A stretch of 64,000 bases of DNA from contig OW285195.1 of assembly GCA_935421135.1 (NCBI GenBank), positions 12,368,391 through 12,432,390 of the forward strand, read 5' to 3'. Made by a program: the position numbers and the translations under genes. Within the stretch, counting starts at the first letter, position 1. Every line of letters starts with the position of its first letter. Of this stretch, positions 23,154 through 38,236 are shown one piece after another. This DNA is from Bugulina stolonifera (taxonomy: Eukaryota; Bryozoa; Gymnolaemata; Cheilostomatida; Bugulidae). The notes under the pieces are model-generated. The model worked only from the letters and a program-made list of their open reading frames with translations. It was not told the origin of the DNA and ran no database searches.

Positions 23154-24428
23154 GACGGTATTACAGCTCCCCGTGCTAGAGGGCATTGCAGAGTAAGAAC
23201 TAAAGCTACATTACAATCATGGAACTCTGTATAATTTGTGATGTTACATGTATGTTAGGAATTTAGCTTGCCTAAGCCAAGGTCGCTGAGGGTATATTTT
23301 CACGGAGGACAATATTTTGGTCTTGACATTTATCGTGGAATGCGCTATTTATTATTTCTCTGTAATAATTATGTTGGAGGAGATACGGTGCTATTAGTTA
23401 CATGCAATTTTTCACTGGGATACAGTTTTTTGCACGCAGAATCAATACGCATTTCTAACATGTGGAGACGACCACACCGTTTATTTTTTGCAATCATTTT
23501 CTCTATGCTTAGATGTCTTATTATACCCCAACTTGGAGGTACGGTTGCTGATGGAGTTGTTACTTAGATGATAATATTATCAGAATATGTATATCGATAA
23601 TCTAAAATATAACAGGGATTATACCACAATCTTGCATCAATCAAATCATCAGTGCTATTATTTAGTGTTGAGCTGTGTTAATTAGTGAGGTATTTCTTCA
23701 TTAAATAGTCCTCACTTGTTAGATGGGTTAGGGTTTTCTAGGCCATTATAGGGTTTAGCATATTTTGTTGATGAAGAGACGTTTATGTGGAAAAAAAGGG
23801 GTGTGCATATGATAAGAAATGCAGCGTTTCATGCCCTGGGTTCTATACCTTCCAGTATAAGCAGTTGATCATTGAAACTTGGGCTAACTAAATTAGTTAA
23901 AGTGTTTCATTACTTACTAAATTCTAACAGTGGTAGAATTTTGTCACCATTATTTATTATTGTTTAATTAATAAAAATACTGATATGTATTTAAGCTTTG
24001 TAACTATTGCATTGTATCGTAATATCAACCACTAGTGTACTTAGTGCATAGGCCAAAGGGCCAAACAGCTCTCAACAGTTGTACAACATCTCAGCATTAT
24101 TCTATAAGAGAGGTTACACCTGACCGCGTAGGTAGCGGAAATAATACACATATTATGTAAACAGTTGAATTCATGTGTTACCACTGATGGAAATGAGTTG
24201 AACCCACGCACAATAATGATATCATTGATATTAAAAGAACATCAAACGGTTTTCAAAGTGCAAGGGGATTGTTTTGTAGCATGAATAAGTAATCTAAAAA
24301 TATAATTTTAATAATTAATTATTCTACCATCCTGTTTAGGGTATAAAAACATAATATTTCACAACTAGAATGTCTAAAGATATTTGCACGAAAATGCAAA
24401 CTTTGCACTACAAAAACTATCATTGACT
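23154..24428. other. convergent intergenic region, BABAM1 to GPCR 1
   Basis: Both flanking genes end here. AATAAA occurs on the plus strand at 23970-23975 and on the minus strand at 23953-23958, but both are far from their stop codons. A weak pol III B-box-like word (minus strand GGTTCAACTC, about 24193-24202) may mark an old SINE. I see no gene. Confidence 0.4.
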
Positions 24429-27400
24429 TCAACATAGCCTATCCTCAACCAAAATATCTGTCTGCTCTGTTCGTTCAGTGTGCTCCATACCGTTACCTTT
24501 GTGGCTAAGTCTTCGGTTTGCTAGAGCAATCATAGCCTGTGAGTCCGGTATTGTGGCCAAGTCTGTCTCACTTGTTAAAGTCTTACCCCTTATGCAGCAA
24601 AGCTGTTTCTTGAAATGTGTCTTGAAGGATTTGCTCAAGAAGTACAGAGCTATGGGGTTCACGCATCCATTAAAAAACATGAGGCAGGTTGCCACTGAAA
24701 TACAAGAACACCAGCAGTTATATTAAACAAATTCCATGCTGCTATTCTGTCTCTCGGTGAGGGAAATGCACAATGTGACTGTAGAATATAGATTACGCTT
24801 CTTTGAGATGTATTTGTGATATTTCGATATCAGGGCAAAATAAGCAAAATTAATTGCTTTTACAAAATAATGTCAGCTAATGATAACATTAGTTTATATG
24901 GCTTCCAAATAGCATGTTTTCTCTATTCTTATGGTATTATTGCTTTTGAGTACACTTGGTACGGATAGCTCATGCTTTACACACAACACATAACCTAATT
25001 TTTAGACAATCAACCATATCTCTATGGCACATCTATGGGTAACCAATGTGTTTATTATTAGTCTGTAGCACTGCATACTTACCTATTTTGACATAATGGA
25101 TGGTGACTGTATATAGCTGGTTTCCTTTCCCGTAATTTGAATACAAAACGACAATCGCTCGTGGCAACCAGCAGACGAAGAAGAGAGCAATCAAAGCGAT
25201 CATGATGTTGGCAACCTTACGTCTGGTACTAATCTGTTTTATTCTCCATGATGAACTTTCACAAGCTTCTCCAGGAATTCCATGTGAGTTTTTAACCTTT
25301 AAATTTAATTTAAACTAGTAAATTTATTTTATGACTAACTGGTTACTAACTAGGCTTGCCTGGTTAACTAACTGGTTGATGTTGAAAATTTACTATCTTT
25401 TGGGTCAACACAGAATCTATTCTCTCTTGAGACTATTGGTTTTCCTTGTAACACTCAAATCCATTTAGCTCTAAAAGAGATGACTCCCTACTTTGCTTTC
25501 AGTACGTAATATTTTGTAAATAGACAGTTCTATTCTGCTACCCTGGTAATTGCCGTTATGGACAGATGTAACCAATTTGGGCTATATAAGATTAGTACTT
25601 TATTGGCCGTCAAAATAATAAACATTTTGCTGGTAAATGCTTACCATAACATATGCCATCGTTCCGTAGCATACCGTAATTATAATCAGTGGTATAAAGA
25701 AAAAGAGAACCATTTGTGCCATCGAGTGGATCTTGGCGTAGTGAAACCTGTCCCACTCCAGAGGATGAGGATCGCAGTAGTATCTATCCTCGTCTTCATA
25801 GTGGATCTGAAGCATAGATATATAGAGTTAATCACATAAATTCCAAATATTTTCATTCTGATTCAATACTGATTTTCCGTTTTGATGTTTTTAATGCTAG
25901 TGAATCTCAGCTGAGTTTAAAGTGGTTCTTTTACAGATGATAGTTACAAAAAATGCACTTCTCTATATTTCGTTGCTCTTTTAATTCAATACATTTTAAT
26001 TGGAATTCCTAATCTATATTAAACGCTCGATCATTAATGCTAAGATGGCTGCCGTGTACTATAATTTGGTGTTTTCATGGTTATAGTAAATAGCGCTAAC
26101 TGAATGGTTTCATAGAGCATAGAGCTTCAGAGATGTAGTGAGTTCAAACCATGGAAACCCTGTGAACACCTGCTGGCACACGAAAAAAGATCTTCCCTTT
26201 ATATTTTAGAGGTAAGGTAAATTTCTGTTCATTTTATAAGTAGTGTTCCATGCTTTCTTACCAAATGGTAACCAATGGCATCAGGAGTTGCTAGTATAAT
26301 GGAAATGAGCCACACGGCTCCAATCATCACTGTAATACGGGTGGACGGATTCTGCCAGAATCTCAGTGACTGTGATATAACTAGAACTCGGTCTATACTC
26401 AATGCAGTTAATGTGAATATACTCAAACCTAAAACATTAAACGGCATAACTACCACACCAACCTTTCAAGTTAAATAACATCCAGGTAATTATTCTAATG
26501 ATATGTATCCTTGCCACAGAAAAATGTTGTATAAAATACAGCCAAACCTTAATGCCTGTATTCGAATAGCTACTTTGGAAAATATTTAGGTTTTCTGAAG
26601 TAGAGACAGATCTAATTTTTTCAAATTACTTCCCAAGCATGGATAACCAAATTCAATATTGTTGGCCATTTCAATGATCAATCCTAGCGAAAAATATTAT
26701 ACATGTATAATTAATTAAACTTTTAAATAAATATGTAGGCAGGGTATTACTAAAATCTGCCGTAGAGCAAGGCTTGTTCAACAAGGTTTGGACTTAAATA
26801 TCTCGTCATGAAAAATCAAGATAACCTTTATTCCTAAAACCGCAAAGAATACACTCCCGACTAAAAGGTACAACTAATAGACACTCGCTTTTCAAGGCAT
26901 GTAGCCTCCCATTCACTTACCCAATGACAATGTTTTCAGGAAGTATCCTATTTTACACATGGCGGCTCCATACACCCAACCAGGCACTGTGAATATTAAC
27001 CCTGCTGTCGGCATCGAGACAAGATTTAGTAGTATGTCTCCTATTGCCAGATTTACTAGAAAATGAAAAGGTAGCACTAGTATCTGTTACATCAGTGAAG
27101 ATTTAGATGGGAGCAATTTATAAGTTCAGTTATACATAGTACATGTACATGTACCTACATGGACATGTACATGTACCTACATGGACATGTACATGTACCT
27201 ACATGGACATGTAGGTATTTGCAATCATTGTCTCAGTTTCCGATCATTTGCATTGTATTTCGGTAATTGTGCTTAGCTGCCTTTGAAAGATGCACCAATA
27301 CTCAACAAAAAACACCTCTAAACTAATTTTTATCTACATCACCTTCTCCTAGCCTCTCAAGCTTTTCTCAGGGTGCACTGCACCCAAGAAAGAGTAAGTT

Positions 27401-30112
27401 TAACTTACCTATAAACATATTAGGGGCGCTTCTCATGGCCTTATAGCGAACGACTGCACCAATAACACAGCCATTTCCTATCAGTCCAAGTACGACGATC
27501 AGTCCGATGACTATCGGTAGGGCAACAGCTGTAAGTATAAATATTTTACAGTTTCAAACATTAACATGTAGATGTTATCTATAATTATAGATGTACATGT
27601 ATGTACAATGTATATTACAACTGCTGATGTCATAGCCTAATGAACTATCCAAGAATTATTTTAATGCCGTACCATACTCAGCATTACCATAATTGTCCAT
27701 GTTCCAATTTTTGTATTTTGTAAGTTTGACTTCAATGATTTCTGAATGAATAGTACAATTATCAATATACCTCAGTTGAAAATACAGTTTAATAATATTT
27801 GTATTATAAAACCACTCTGGGAGTGTGACGATCTACCTATTATTTCCACTTTCCTGGCAGCATGTGCAATTCTGCATTACAGTAATCCGACAGCATATAT
27901 TTATGACAGCTAACATGATCAGTTGCTGTTTCGAATGAATAACTATGTTTTGTTGTTGTTTTTTATGTAGCAGACTGGCCAGAAGCATCAAGTGAGTAAC
28001 TACATTTGTATTATTTGCATACATTCCAACATGTATTGTCTGTATAAACATTCAATCATTTTGATAATATTTAGTTGTATCCATCATAAACAAAAATACA
28101 GTAGATACAGTAAACATTTTCAACTGTAACAGTAAATAATAGCCATTAGCAGATCTTACTAATATTATTATACTTTGTAGCTTATACTTCTGAAATGTAG
28201 TTGTAGCAATTTGATAATGAAAATGAATAGTAAAACTCAATAGACAAATTCCTTACATAAAAAACATCATAATATAAACAACAAAACGAAATATAATTTA
28301 GTACTATGATTATTAGACTAGGCCCTATGCTTAATTCCTCCATAATCACTATAAGATAGTTGGGTGTGTTTAGATATTATTTTCTCCATCAGAGTTATGC
28401 AAGTGAATACCGGTTATTATTCTTATATTAATATTAATAAGCTAGATCTGTAACTGTACAACATATTTATTACTGATGCGATTTTGATTGTTTGGAGTTA
28501 TTTTCAACGCTGCAATCTTTTGTTTTTCTCTTTTGCAACCTCTCCATCATCATTAACATTTTCAAGATAGCTGCAAAGACCGCAAAGGCTTAGCTTATGA
28601 TTTAGTTTGGTCGCAAAACTGAACCACCCTTACCTTTTTTGTCACACCATGTTAGGTTTAGACTGATTATTTTGTCAACTATCCTCCTCGAAATAGTGTG
28701 GGCATGAACAAAAGTTGGTCAAACGTTACTTATTAAGCTATAAGCAATATTTGTATGCATGTAATATGTTGTATCCCTGACATGTACTGTGTCTATATAC
28801 AGCAATATAGTAGATGATGCAGTACATACATTCTACTTGTGAGTGACACCATCAATTAAGTGCATACATATTTAATATATACTTGAAAATTAAATATTGT
28901 GTTAGATAGTATAAATAAAATGAGCTGAGTAAAGCACTGGTGCAAAAGCACAAGTCCATCTTTGAGTGAAAGGTAACCGCTTTCAAAAAGGAAAAATAAT
29001 GAAATATTTAAACTACGCAAAAAGTTTCAACATGTAAATATATATTCACAATAATTATGCCCTGACAGAAACAAAATGTTTTGTTTTGAAGCATTTTTTG
29101 ATTGATAATAATTATCAGAATCATTTACAATGTAACTAGTAGTAGATAAACTATATTAGCCTGATAAAATATGAAGTCCATACTAGATACATGTACTAGT
29201 ACATGCACATGTAGTAGGTAGGCTATCTATGTAGACAGGAAGCATGTGCAACTGCAATACTTCACAGCGGCTCATAATAACAATAATGATTCCAGGAATT
29301 ATAGTAAAAATTGTAGTAAATTGAGCTGCTGTGTCTAATTCCATGTAAACATAGAATGTAACAGTGTGCTCTCTAATTTGTTGTGACGTTGTGTTTTATA
29401 GAAGATTTGTATTTAAACTAGAAACTCATTGTATGGGCAATTCTCTCGAAACGTTCTGCATTACATGTAAAATAATACAGTGTAGTTATATGATTTCTCG
29501 GATTCAGTTATGTAACAAGAAATATTATGAATGTCATTGCTCTGCTCTAGGTCTTCTTCAACAGATGCAAGTAATAAGAATCGTAAGTTTTCAGTACTTC
29601 TAAAGTATGTAGATGTTTTGAAAATGGCTGATAGGCATTGAATGTGACTATTTAATAGTCTTTGAGGCTAAATCCTTGCTATACAAGTATATTCAAGTAA
29701 AGCTGACCCATAACATTATACAGTAAATATGTCATAATCTCATAAGCTATTTAATTTTGAAATCTGCCAATAAAAACATGTATGTTGTCACACTGCTCAT
29801 TATTTTGGAACTTAGTAGTGTTAGAAGTGAGAGTACTAGAGGGTATATTAAGTATAACCACCTCTAGACTGCGACCTATACACTACAATAAGTACTACCC
29901 TAAAAATACAGGCAGGTGCAGTGTACACACCTCATTTGTTTCACTGCTAACAACTGTTGAATGCAGCACACACCTAAGGCATGCAATGCATCAAATGTAA
30001 AAGTTAACGTATTTTAGTGAGAGTATTAGCACCTACCTAGCTCATCCTCTCTGTAGCTATTCTCCATGGCTGTATAATCATAGTCATAATGCTCAGCTGT
30101 TCCATTCACCAT
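24429..30112 (-). CDS. rhodopsin-class GPCR, bombesin/endothelin receptor-like, paralogue 1 (379 aa)
   Basis: Seven exons: 30037-30112, 27409-27528, 26921-27055, 26262-26428, 25645-25806, 25083-25296 and 24429-24694, giving 380 codons including TGA. The N-terminus is short with an N-glycosylation site (MVNGT) and acidic/Tyr-rich (EHYDYDY). TM1 has GNG (N44), TM2 NLAIGD (D72), TM3 the conserved Cys 99, then SIDRV at 121-125 in place of DRY. Extracellular loop 2 Cys is in RYYCDPHP (about 177). TM6 has FFVCWLP (about 259-265), TM7 CVNPIALYFLSKSFK (from 302), then CC, a likely palmitoylation site. The CVNP-AL-LSKSF signature and FTLTALSIDR are typical of bombesin- and endothelin-type peptide receptors, which couple through Gq at the plasma membrane. 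The ligand is unknown. The paralogue at 39311-46564 has the same intron positions and phases. Intron 1 is about 2.5 kb. Confidence 0.9.
27139..27213. repeat. 22-bp tandem repeat of ACATGTAC palindromes
   Basis: Just over three copies of a 22-base unit (ACATGTACATGTACCTACAT plus GG) lie in an intron of GPCR 1 between exons 2 and 3. The unit is mostly self-complementary. Related ACATGTAC runs recur across the window. Confidence 0.85.
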
Positions 30113-31092
30113 GATGACAAATCAAACTAGGTGCTCTGCGTGTTTGTCTAAATACGTATTATATACTATATTATTATTAAAAGTAACCAAATTCTGAGCC
30201 AACTGTCAAGTGAGCAGATGAAGAAAAATTCAACAAATTATCAAATCAAAACCCATTCTTTGAAGGTCTACACTATAACAGAATCTTGTTTGACTTTTGC
30301 ACGCACATTTGAAACTAGTGTACATGTACATGATGGTTCACAGTATGCAACTCTTTAATCCATGTAAATGTCTAATGCAGACAGTCTTTGAGTCTAAAAT
30401 AAATAGTGTACAAACCTCAAAACAGTTTTTCTGAATCTCTAGTTTTAGCGTCTTATGGGTAATCCACGTTCATTCTAAGTGAATTGAGGAAAAAATATTT
30501 CTTGCAATGTCTTGTTTACGTTTGTGTTTTCAAGTTGAAGAATAACAAATCATTGTAGAATCAGTCATGTCCGATCGATCTGCAGATGATCATATAGCTT
30601 ACAATGTACCCTTCTCCTGTACTTCTTCATATGCATGCAACCTGTATGTGCAAAATGAAAATATGATAATATAATGCCTTGCTCTCACTGCTCAGTACTA
30701 ATTAATGCTAATTAGTAAAATATATCGTTGTTTTCATTATATTGTAAGCATGGCTATAATATGCGTGGTCATACTTGGATTTTGCTAATATTATATATTA
30801 ATATTATAACTATTCTTTTGTACATCTGTAAGTCATTGTTGCTAGATGTATGTCCAACAGATTTTATTCTCTGGGAATGCGTGAATATAATGTTGATATG
30901 AGCCCCTTATACCAGCCTAGTTGGGCAACTTAACGCAATGAGCCGACATGAACACTTATTCTTTCTAAACTCCAATCTTAGACATGTACTTACAATATAA
31001 ATATGGATGTACATATTATGTTAGGGAAATGGAGCACATTATGTGGTGCAACAGGTATACCCTTAAGCTCTACTCCACTGCACTGCCGTCCA

Positions 31093-31109
31093 CCCCCCCC
31101 CCCCCCCCC
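31093..31109 (+). repeat. poly-C tract
   Basis: A run of 17 consecutive C, preceded by CCA. It is a homopolymer prone to sequencing and replication slippage. A second, shorter C run (12) lies near 35096-35107. Confidence 0.95.
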
Positions 31110-34100
31110 AGCTATCGTGATGTAAAAATACAAATTAGTCTAAAAGTTAGTGATGATGATGAAGACAGTCGTAGTTTACTGATCTTAAGATCTTTTTATT
31201 TCACAATTACCATGTATGTCTCATTAGAAATTTAAATGGAAAATAGCATCAGCAATGAAATTGCATTAATAGTTGACTCTAGCAAGTTATTGTACATTTG
31301 TACATATCACTGTACCATGTAGTATTGTGTATTATACTTACATTTTAGACAATAGTATCATTAATATACAATATAGTTACTATGTGTCTTGTAGTACCCA
31401 GTTCTCCTGCCTGTATTGTAAATATTTTCAGCTCTGTATGATGCTAAGATAGTTTAGTAGGCTCTGTGTTTAATGATAATATTTTTGCACTCCTTATACA
31501 TACCTGTACATGCACAATTGTAATATTATTAATAAGGGTAATGCGTTGTAACTGATAAGTTGAAAGTTCACAACCTTTCCAGGAAGTAGAGTAATGACTA
31601 ACTAGTACCCCCCAATCCCAATTGTCAACTACTGATCCAACCACAAAGTAAAATCAAACTCTATCAATTTTTTCTGAGCATTTTCAGTAGTACATTATTT
31701 ATATAGGGCAGAGGACTAACAGCTAATACAATTACTAGGCACTAGGGTATTGTATCTTAATGCTAACTTAATTTTTCTGCTGTCACCGGAATGATTACAG
31801 GGACTTGGTAGGTAGGTACTCTTTATATAAACCAGGTACAATCTTTAAGCTAGTAGCTCGCTACTGAGATGTATCTGAGTAGAGTAGAGTAGCTTTATTT
31901 CAACGATCCACATGTACATGAAAGCCACTATATTGGTTTAGCGGTTTAGCTCGTTGATCTGTTCACGGTGTCTCACACATTCTTGACCTCCACCCAGAGC
32001 ACAGCTGCTGTTCAGACAACTTTTGAATTATCAGGTTCATTAGATAGAATGACTAAATAATGTAGCAACCGCAGGAACAAAATGTATATATGTTTTTCTA
32101 ACCTTTTGTAAAAATTTAACTTTATGCCAGCACCTCCTAGCTCCTTTGCAATGTGTTATACAGTAGGCCTGCCGTTATAGGCCTGCAGACAATATTACTA
32201 AAGCCTATATCACCAAATTCTGGCTTGTACAGGTGCTAGACATCTTGGCATATACCAACCAGGACGAAAAATCACAATAATTTTCCTGGCATAACTTAGC
32301 TAATTCAGTAGGTAAGCAACAGGCCACTTTCACAGTTTGTTTTCAGACTAGTGCTAGTCTCTACATTATGATGACTTGTGTACATCACCATAGTTGTACA
32401 GGTATTATTAACACATAATATTATTGTTTACAGTACAACCTGTGACTGTGGCTATGTAGCTTGAGTTCTAAGCTCTTCAAAGTAATTGGGCTGTGTACGT
32501 CAGAATTTCTTAGCCTAGGTTCTACTACATAGTTAATCGCCAACATATTCACCTACAGGTATAGGATTTGAAGGAGAGCTCAGAACTTTGACTATGTTTT
32601 TATAAACCATTCATGTATGCCTACAGTATAATTATTAGGCTTATTATTAGCAATTATGAATAGATTTGGCTTGTGCCTTGGGGACATGCCCAATTCAAGA
32701 AAAATAATACAAACCTTTCTATTAGATAGTATGCAGCTGACATACTGTGTGCTATAGCACCACCATCCAAGAATGCCGAACCTTTTCACCTATCAACGAG
32801 AAAATTTCTAATACCAGAGAGAAAATAATATAGGACACAGAAAATACTTACCTTTCGTCTCCGATTTTACAGGTATGTAAACCACTAACTTATGCTGTTC
32901 AGCAACCATATCCAGTGTCAAATTGAAAATAAATGTGACAGGATTTCATTAGCTAATTTACTATTATTAAAGGATGAAACCTCACGAAATGTGAAGACAT
33001 TGTTGATACTTATGATTGATCCGATAGGTTTACTGAGAGATTTGTAATTTTCATTTTGGCTCACTGACACTCATATAGTGTTGGATTGTCATGTAATCCC
33101 TTAATATCATTACAATAATACAAAATAATGTGAGCTGTCACTGGATGTACTGTGTCCTGCTTACTGAAAATCATTTGCAGATGATTTAATGACATGTCAT
33201 ATCATGACATACTCCACTCTGACACCTTATCAGTCTCCAAATTATTTCTCCTAGTCATTTATTGAGCAGGAAAATGTTACCAATGCCAAAATAGGGAATG
33301 AACAATGTGTCTGCATGTTACATATCTTATACTGACATTCAATAGTTTTATAAAAACACTTTAAACAGAGTCATGCAAGTTTGCTGTCCTTTCAGCTGAC
33401 AGAATTCTGTGTCTGTCCTGAATACATGTATGTAAAAACTAATTATCAACAAAGTGGTTGACATAACATGGTGGGAATGAGACAGCTCTCTGGTCGAACA
33501 AAATCTACATGACTGTATTACAGCAGAGCCACCTATTCATCATAATATAGAGTTATCTTCTCTCACTTAGTGAATTTTTCCAGAGTTTTTTCACGGCTCC
33601 AAAACTAGTGATACTTTAGTAAAGTTTGCTTCTGGTTGATTCATGTAGAAACAGTCACTAGCAAAAACAAATTGTTTTGCGTACACTATTTATTACCTCA
33701 AAATTTACTGATTTTTTACTTCTGATTTCTGTTTACCACCATTTTACCACCATCCTTGAAGTTATGAATACAACCAGAATCTGTTAGAGTTAGAGGCGGC
33801 AGTGTACACTAACACAAGGACAGACACAATCTAAACCTACATGTAACTTGTGTTTATCCCCAATCAGTTTGAACATCAGAATAGGGTACGAGAGAAAAAC
33901 TTGAAATTTATAATTTAATGTTTGAAAGCACCTGCATAACACCGTCCAATGTGCTATCATTATAAATATATAATATGTTGAGCCTATCCATCCCATCTGT
34001 GATGGAAAGCAGAATATACGCATATTATCTAATGATCAATGTTACAACATACATGGGTGTCAATGGTTCATAGCTGACAATACCTTGTACCCTCTAGTGA

Positions 34101-34743
34101 CATTCTTTACCCTCCTGGGGCTGACCCCACATCCTGGGGTATTGAATGGAAAATCTATACACATATAATAGCATGACACCTTATTTGTTCACATAGCTAA
34201 ACATTGTGAATAACTCTAATATGCTATGATGAAAACATTTACCTGCATGTTTACCTGTACCTTGTTGGCGTCTACATGTAACATCAGGTCTCCATGAACA
34301 AATTTCTTGCCAGTTGGTTCTGTAGCACCATTAGCAGCAGCGACAATAGAATTATATTATATGTTGTTATTGTTATTATTTATACATGCAGACAGAATAA
34401 TTATAGAAAATCATGCAGTAGTTATACTGTAGGCCTGCATGGATAACTATACAATATTATGTTATATTTTATATGGAAGAGTTTGTAGTCATCCTTGTGT
34501 ATAAAACTCATGAGTATAATATTCTTCTAATATAGGATAGTGATGTTTTTATTCTCCTCTTCTTTACTTGAGATTTGTCCCCTCTTAATTTTAGCAGAGG
34601 AGGGTGGGCAATTTCTACATTCTACATGTTATACTGAACTGCAGTTTTTGCTATGATGTATCTCGCTTTGCTGTGAATATACAGTATTGCTAAGGTGTGC
34701 TTTTAGTGATATCTCTGAGCTGCACTGGTGGGGTGTCAAACAC

Positions 34744-34975
34744 TGAAACATGTGCACCTACACGTACACGCACATGTGCAGGTACACATACAGGTGTAGG
34801 TACACGTACACGTATTGGTGCATGAATATGTGTAGGTACACGTACACGTATTGGTGCATGAATATGCGCAGGTACACGTACAGGTCCAAGTACATGTGCA
34901 GGTACATGCCCATGTACACGTACACGTGCACATGCAGGCACATGTGCAGGTGCGCTATGCGTGCAAGTACAAGGA
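34744..34975. repeat. ACACGTAC/ACATGTGC-rich tandem repeat
   Basis: A 230-base array of alternating purine-pyrimidine words (TACACGTACACGTATTGGTG and relatives). A unit of about 54 bases containing ATTGGTGCATGAATATG is present twice (34817 and 34849 starts of that word). All frames are open on both strands because of the periodicity; the reading frames (Cys/Thr or Val/His rich) are artefacts. The alternating sequence could favour Z-DNA. Confidence 0.85.
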
Positions 34976-37900
34976 CGAGAGTCGTGGAGGATTACTAGTC
35001 CCCATGACCTCAATATGACATTCTGCTAGGATTACCCTTATGACTGTGTATAACTGTAAACTTTGTTACATCACCTTAGCTTTAAGGGGAGAGTATCCCC
35101 CCCCCTTAGCATATATAAGCATACAGGCTATGCTTCAGGTCGTTGCTTCTAATGCATTAAAAATGAGTTTTTTTATCTCGATACATGTATTAGTGGTTTT
35201 ACAAACATAGGCTAATACTGCAAATATGCTCTGTAAATTCTGGAAAGATGTTTAATTCTTGCTCGCTGTTAAAAATTTTTAATAGTTTTAAATCGTTTTA
35301 TAATTATGAAGACGATAAAATCTTATTTGTGCTTACCAAATACGTTCAAGGTTTACAAAAGTCCATGTTGTCTACACCTACGTTAATTGCATTCCTTAAA
35401 TTGAATGAGCATTGATTTTCTTCAAATAAATTTGTTGTTGATATGAAGGGAAACTGGCATAGAGTCAAGCATAGGATTCTACTATTGCATCAGGAGACGT
35501 GGGGTTGATAATTAGGTTATACTGAACAAGCATCAGCATGTCCATCTTGAGCTGGTGACGGCGCTCTATTGGCTAAGCGCGTAGTATATACAATGTACAA
35601 GATATGCTACAAATAACAATGCGCTTGATGTCATTGTTGTAGTGAGTTGCGATGACTTTGTTATGTTCCCACTCAAAACACGTAATTCTATTATCTACCC
35701 AGTTTCGAAATTTATTCTTCTTTTTATCATTTCTCTTTGATGAAATTAAAGCAATCAATACAGGCAGAGACCAATATTTCCATTCTGTTGCCTCTTTTTG
35801 GGACGTGACAAAGTAACAAGATTATCTCATACGAAAGAGATTGGCAGCGTCGATGGACTGTAAAAGGCAGTGAAGTGTTAGCTTCAGTGCCTTGACAGTT
35901 ATTGAACACCTAGAACATTCGTTTCATTTAAATGTGCAGAACTATCGTCTGTAATTTTGTATTATATTCAGTTCTATTACTTTGCTTGAAAATTGATTTC
36001 TCAAACTTCTCAATTAAAGTTAACCATTGATTTGGTAATTAAAATGCAACTGTTTAAGTACATGTTGCAGATTAATTATAATTCTCATTAAATTTTCCTT
36101 AGTTGAAGAGTTATAGTACGCTGTTTCAGCTACACGTAAACGCTCAACTGGCATCAGGTTCTATGGCGTAGGCATTAACCACCATTGCAGTACAGGTCAC
36201 TAGGCTTTCCATCTACATTGTACATATTCTTTCCGTAGCTTTTCTGCTGTCATTTCTCGTCTTCCCCTACTGTGCTAATAGTTTTATTTTCTAGTATTCT
36301 ACTAACTTGAAATAAACTTAAGGTAATAATTCCACCAATTGAGAATGCACCAGTGTTGTTCTATATGCGGATGTACATGTATGTCCAGCATACGTGACAC
36401 CTGTTAGTGCTGTACATGTGCAGTATATCATAATGATATTAGTTTATTTATTTTAATACAATACTATGGCCAATAATGTCATGACTTACTAGAATAATAA
36501 ACAAGTGGTTACTAACAAAAATGTCAAAGTAGGCTTATAGCCATTTCTTGAGTAGCCAGCCTGAGGAAGTAGTAAGTAGGGTTTAGGATCTCGCTCTCAT
36601 AGTACATACATGTAAACAGTGTACCATCTCGTTACATCGCAAGATGGTCACAAATTAGCTCTGATAATAATTAACAACTATTTTTGCCTCCGGCATCGAA
36701 AACAAAGCAATATTTTCCTAATTACATTAATTGGTTGATCTATCTTCCCCTGTATATGTATAATAATAACAGTAATGAGATAACGAGAGGGAAATATTGT
36801 TGTAACACTATATGCTGACTGTCTGTATTGTAGCTGCCTCATTAAATCACTGTCAGCCTGCTGAGCTAGGTGGAAAAGCAATTGCAGGGTGCTTTACATC
36901 ATTCAATATTCATCTGAATGACCATCTACTCATATTTTGGTAAGAAGATTTATATGTCAGTTTTGCCAAAGTGTGAAGTTTTATTTTATGTATTGCATTT
37001 TTAGCATGTGTACAAATACTGCATGATATTATAATGTGTGCTGTAAATATATAATCACATAAAACTAATCTTTCTCAAATTCTATTTTTGCACCATATTC
37101 CTTCTCTGGCAGAAATTAATTTTCATGTTTAAACAGTAAAAGCTATTTTCTATAAAAATCAGTTGTACGAAAGGCAGCGACTATTCCAAGTATAAATATG
37201 TGGAGGACAAAGTATGCTGACTAAATAAATAGTGTAAGTAGATGTAAATAATAAGAAGAAGTTGTAGACACATTTTGTTTCCTAATAAAATATTTTGTTT
37301 ATCATCTACAGAGGAAAACAGGATAAAAACAGGAGTGTTATCAAAATATTATGGAACTATAAATGAAATGTTCCTAGAAATTTCCCCACTAACATCTTTA
37401 AATAGACAAGACCCTGCAGGAATACTGGAATTGAATTCGATTTTGTGTTGCTGTTACATTGGCTAATCTCAGTTAATCCTCATAATTGTAGGGAAAACTA
37501 GTTCCTTTGATAAAATTTCCACAGGGAACTCTTACTATGTATTACATCATAACTTCCTCAACCATTTCATTTCCATTGTAAAAACAACACTGCGCCAGTA
37601 CCAGCCAAAATAGAGATGGTTGCATATGCTCAGCTTAATCCTTACATGGGTGTCCCCCTGTGTTTCTTTATTTATTGGAAACACTGACATTAGACGTTAT
37701 ATTATGAAATCCTGCTTTTCAAAATCTTAGTGCTGTAGCGTCAGCAGACAGTAACTTAGTGTACAGCATTTCCTAGTCTGATGAAAGCATGGACAGTTGC
37801 ACATGACATTTTAGCACACTGCAGGGTGCACCAGTGCTGTTACCCACATTTATTATGGAACTATTGAATAATTTCACATTAATTAGTTTCTGGAAAACCC

Positions 37901-38137
37901 CATCCTACTGTGTAGCTAATGAATTCAAACTAGAACGAAATTATCTCTGCTTCGCTTAGTCTTCTGGTTTCATTTTCAAATATAGACAATAATGCCAATG
38001 GTAAAATAGTTGAACCACTGATCTGTAGACACAGGTCCATGCATCATGCTTCGCCTGTGGAAAGGAAGTTATCCCACTTAGAACCCAACTTCAACTTCAC
38101 TCAACTTCTAAAGCTGTGTTTACATCTGGAGATCTAG

Positions 38138-38236
38138 TAGGCTTACCAACTCAAGTTTTGGTATCCCATTCAAAATGTACACCCCACCCAAATTCTGAAT
38201 TTACCTGATTTTCATCAGTAGAACTCGGCAAGCCTA
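38138..38236. mobile_element. 99-bp MITE-like element related to the hAT-type MITE at 59772
   Basis: TAGGCTTACCAAC at the left and its imperfect inverse (CTCGGCAAGCCTA) at the right form terminal repeats. Read on the minus strand the interior (GATGAAAATCAGG, AATTTGGGTGGGGTGT, ACCAAAACTTGAGT) matches the element at 59772-59914 over most of its length. No target-site duplication is visible, so this copy is older or truncated. Confidence 0.7.

Noticed and set aside
26100..26170. SINE marked by a B-box-like AGTTCAAACC
   Set aside because: No matching A box at the right spacing was seen.
34690..35013. Cys/Thr- or Val/His-rich open frames
   Set aside because: They are translations of the ACACGTAC tandem repeat and appear in four frames.
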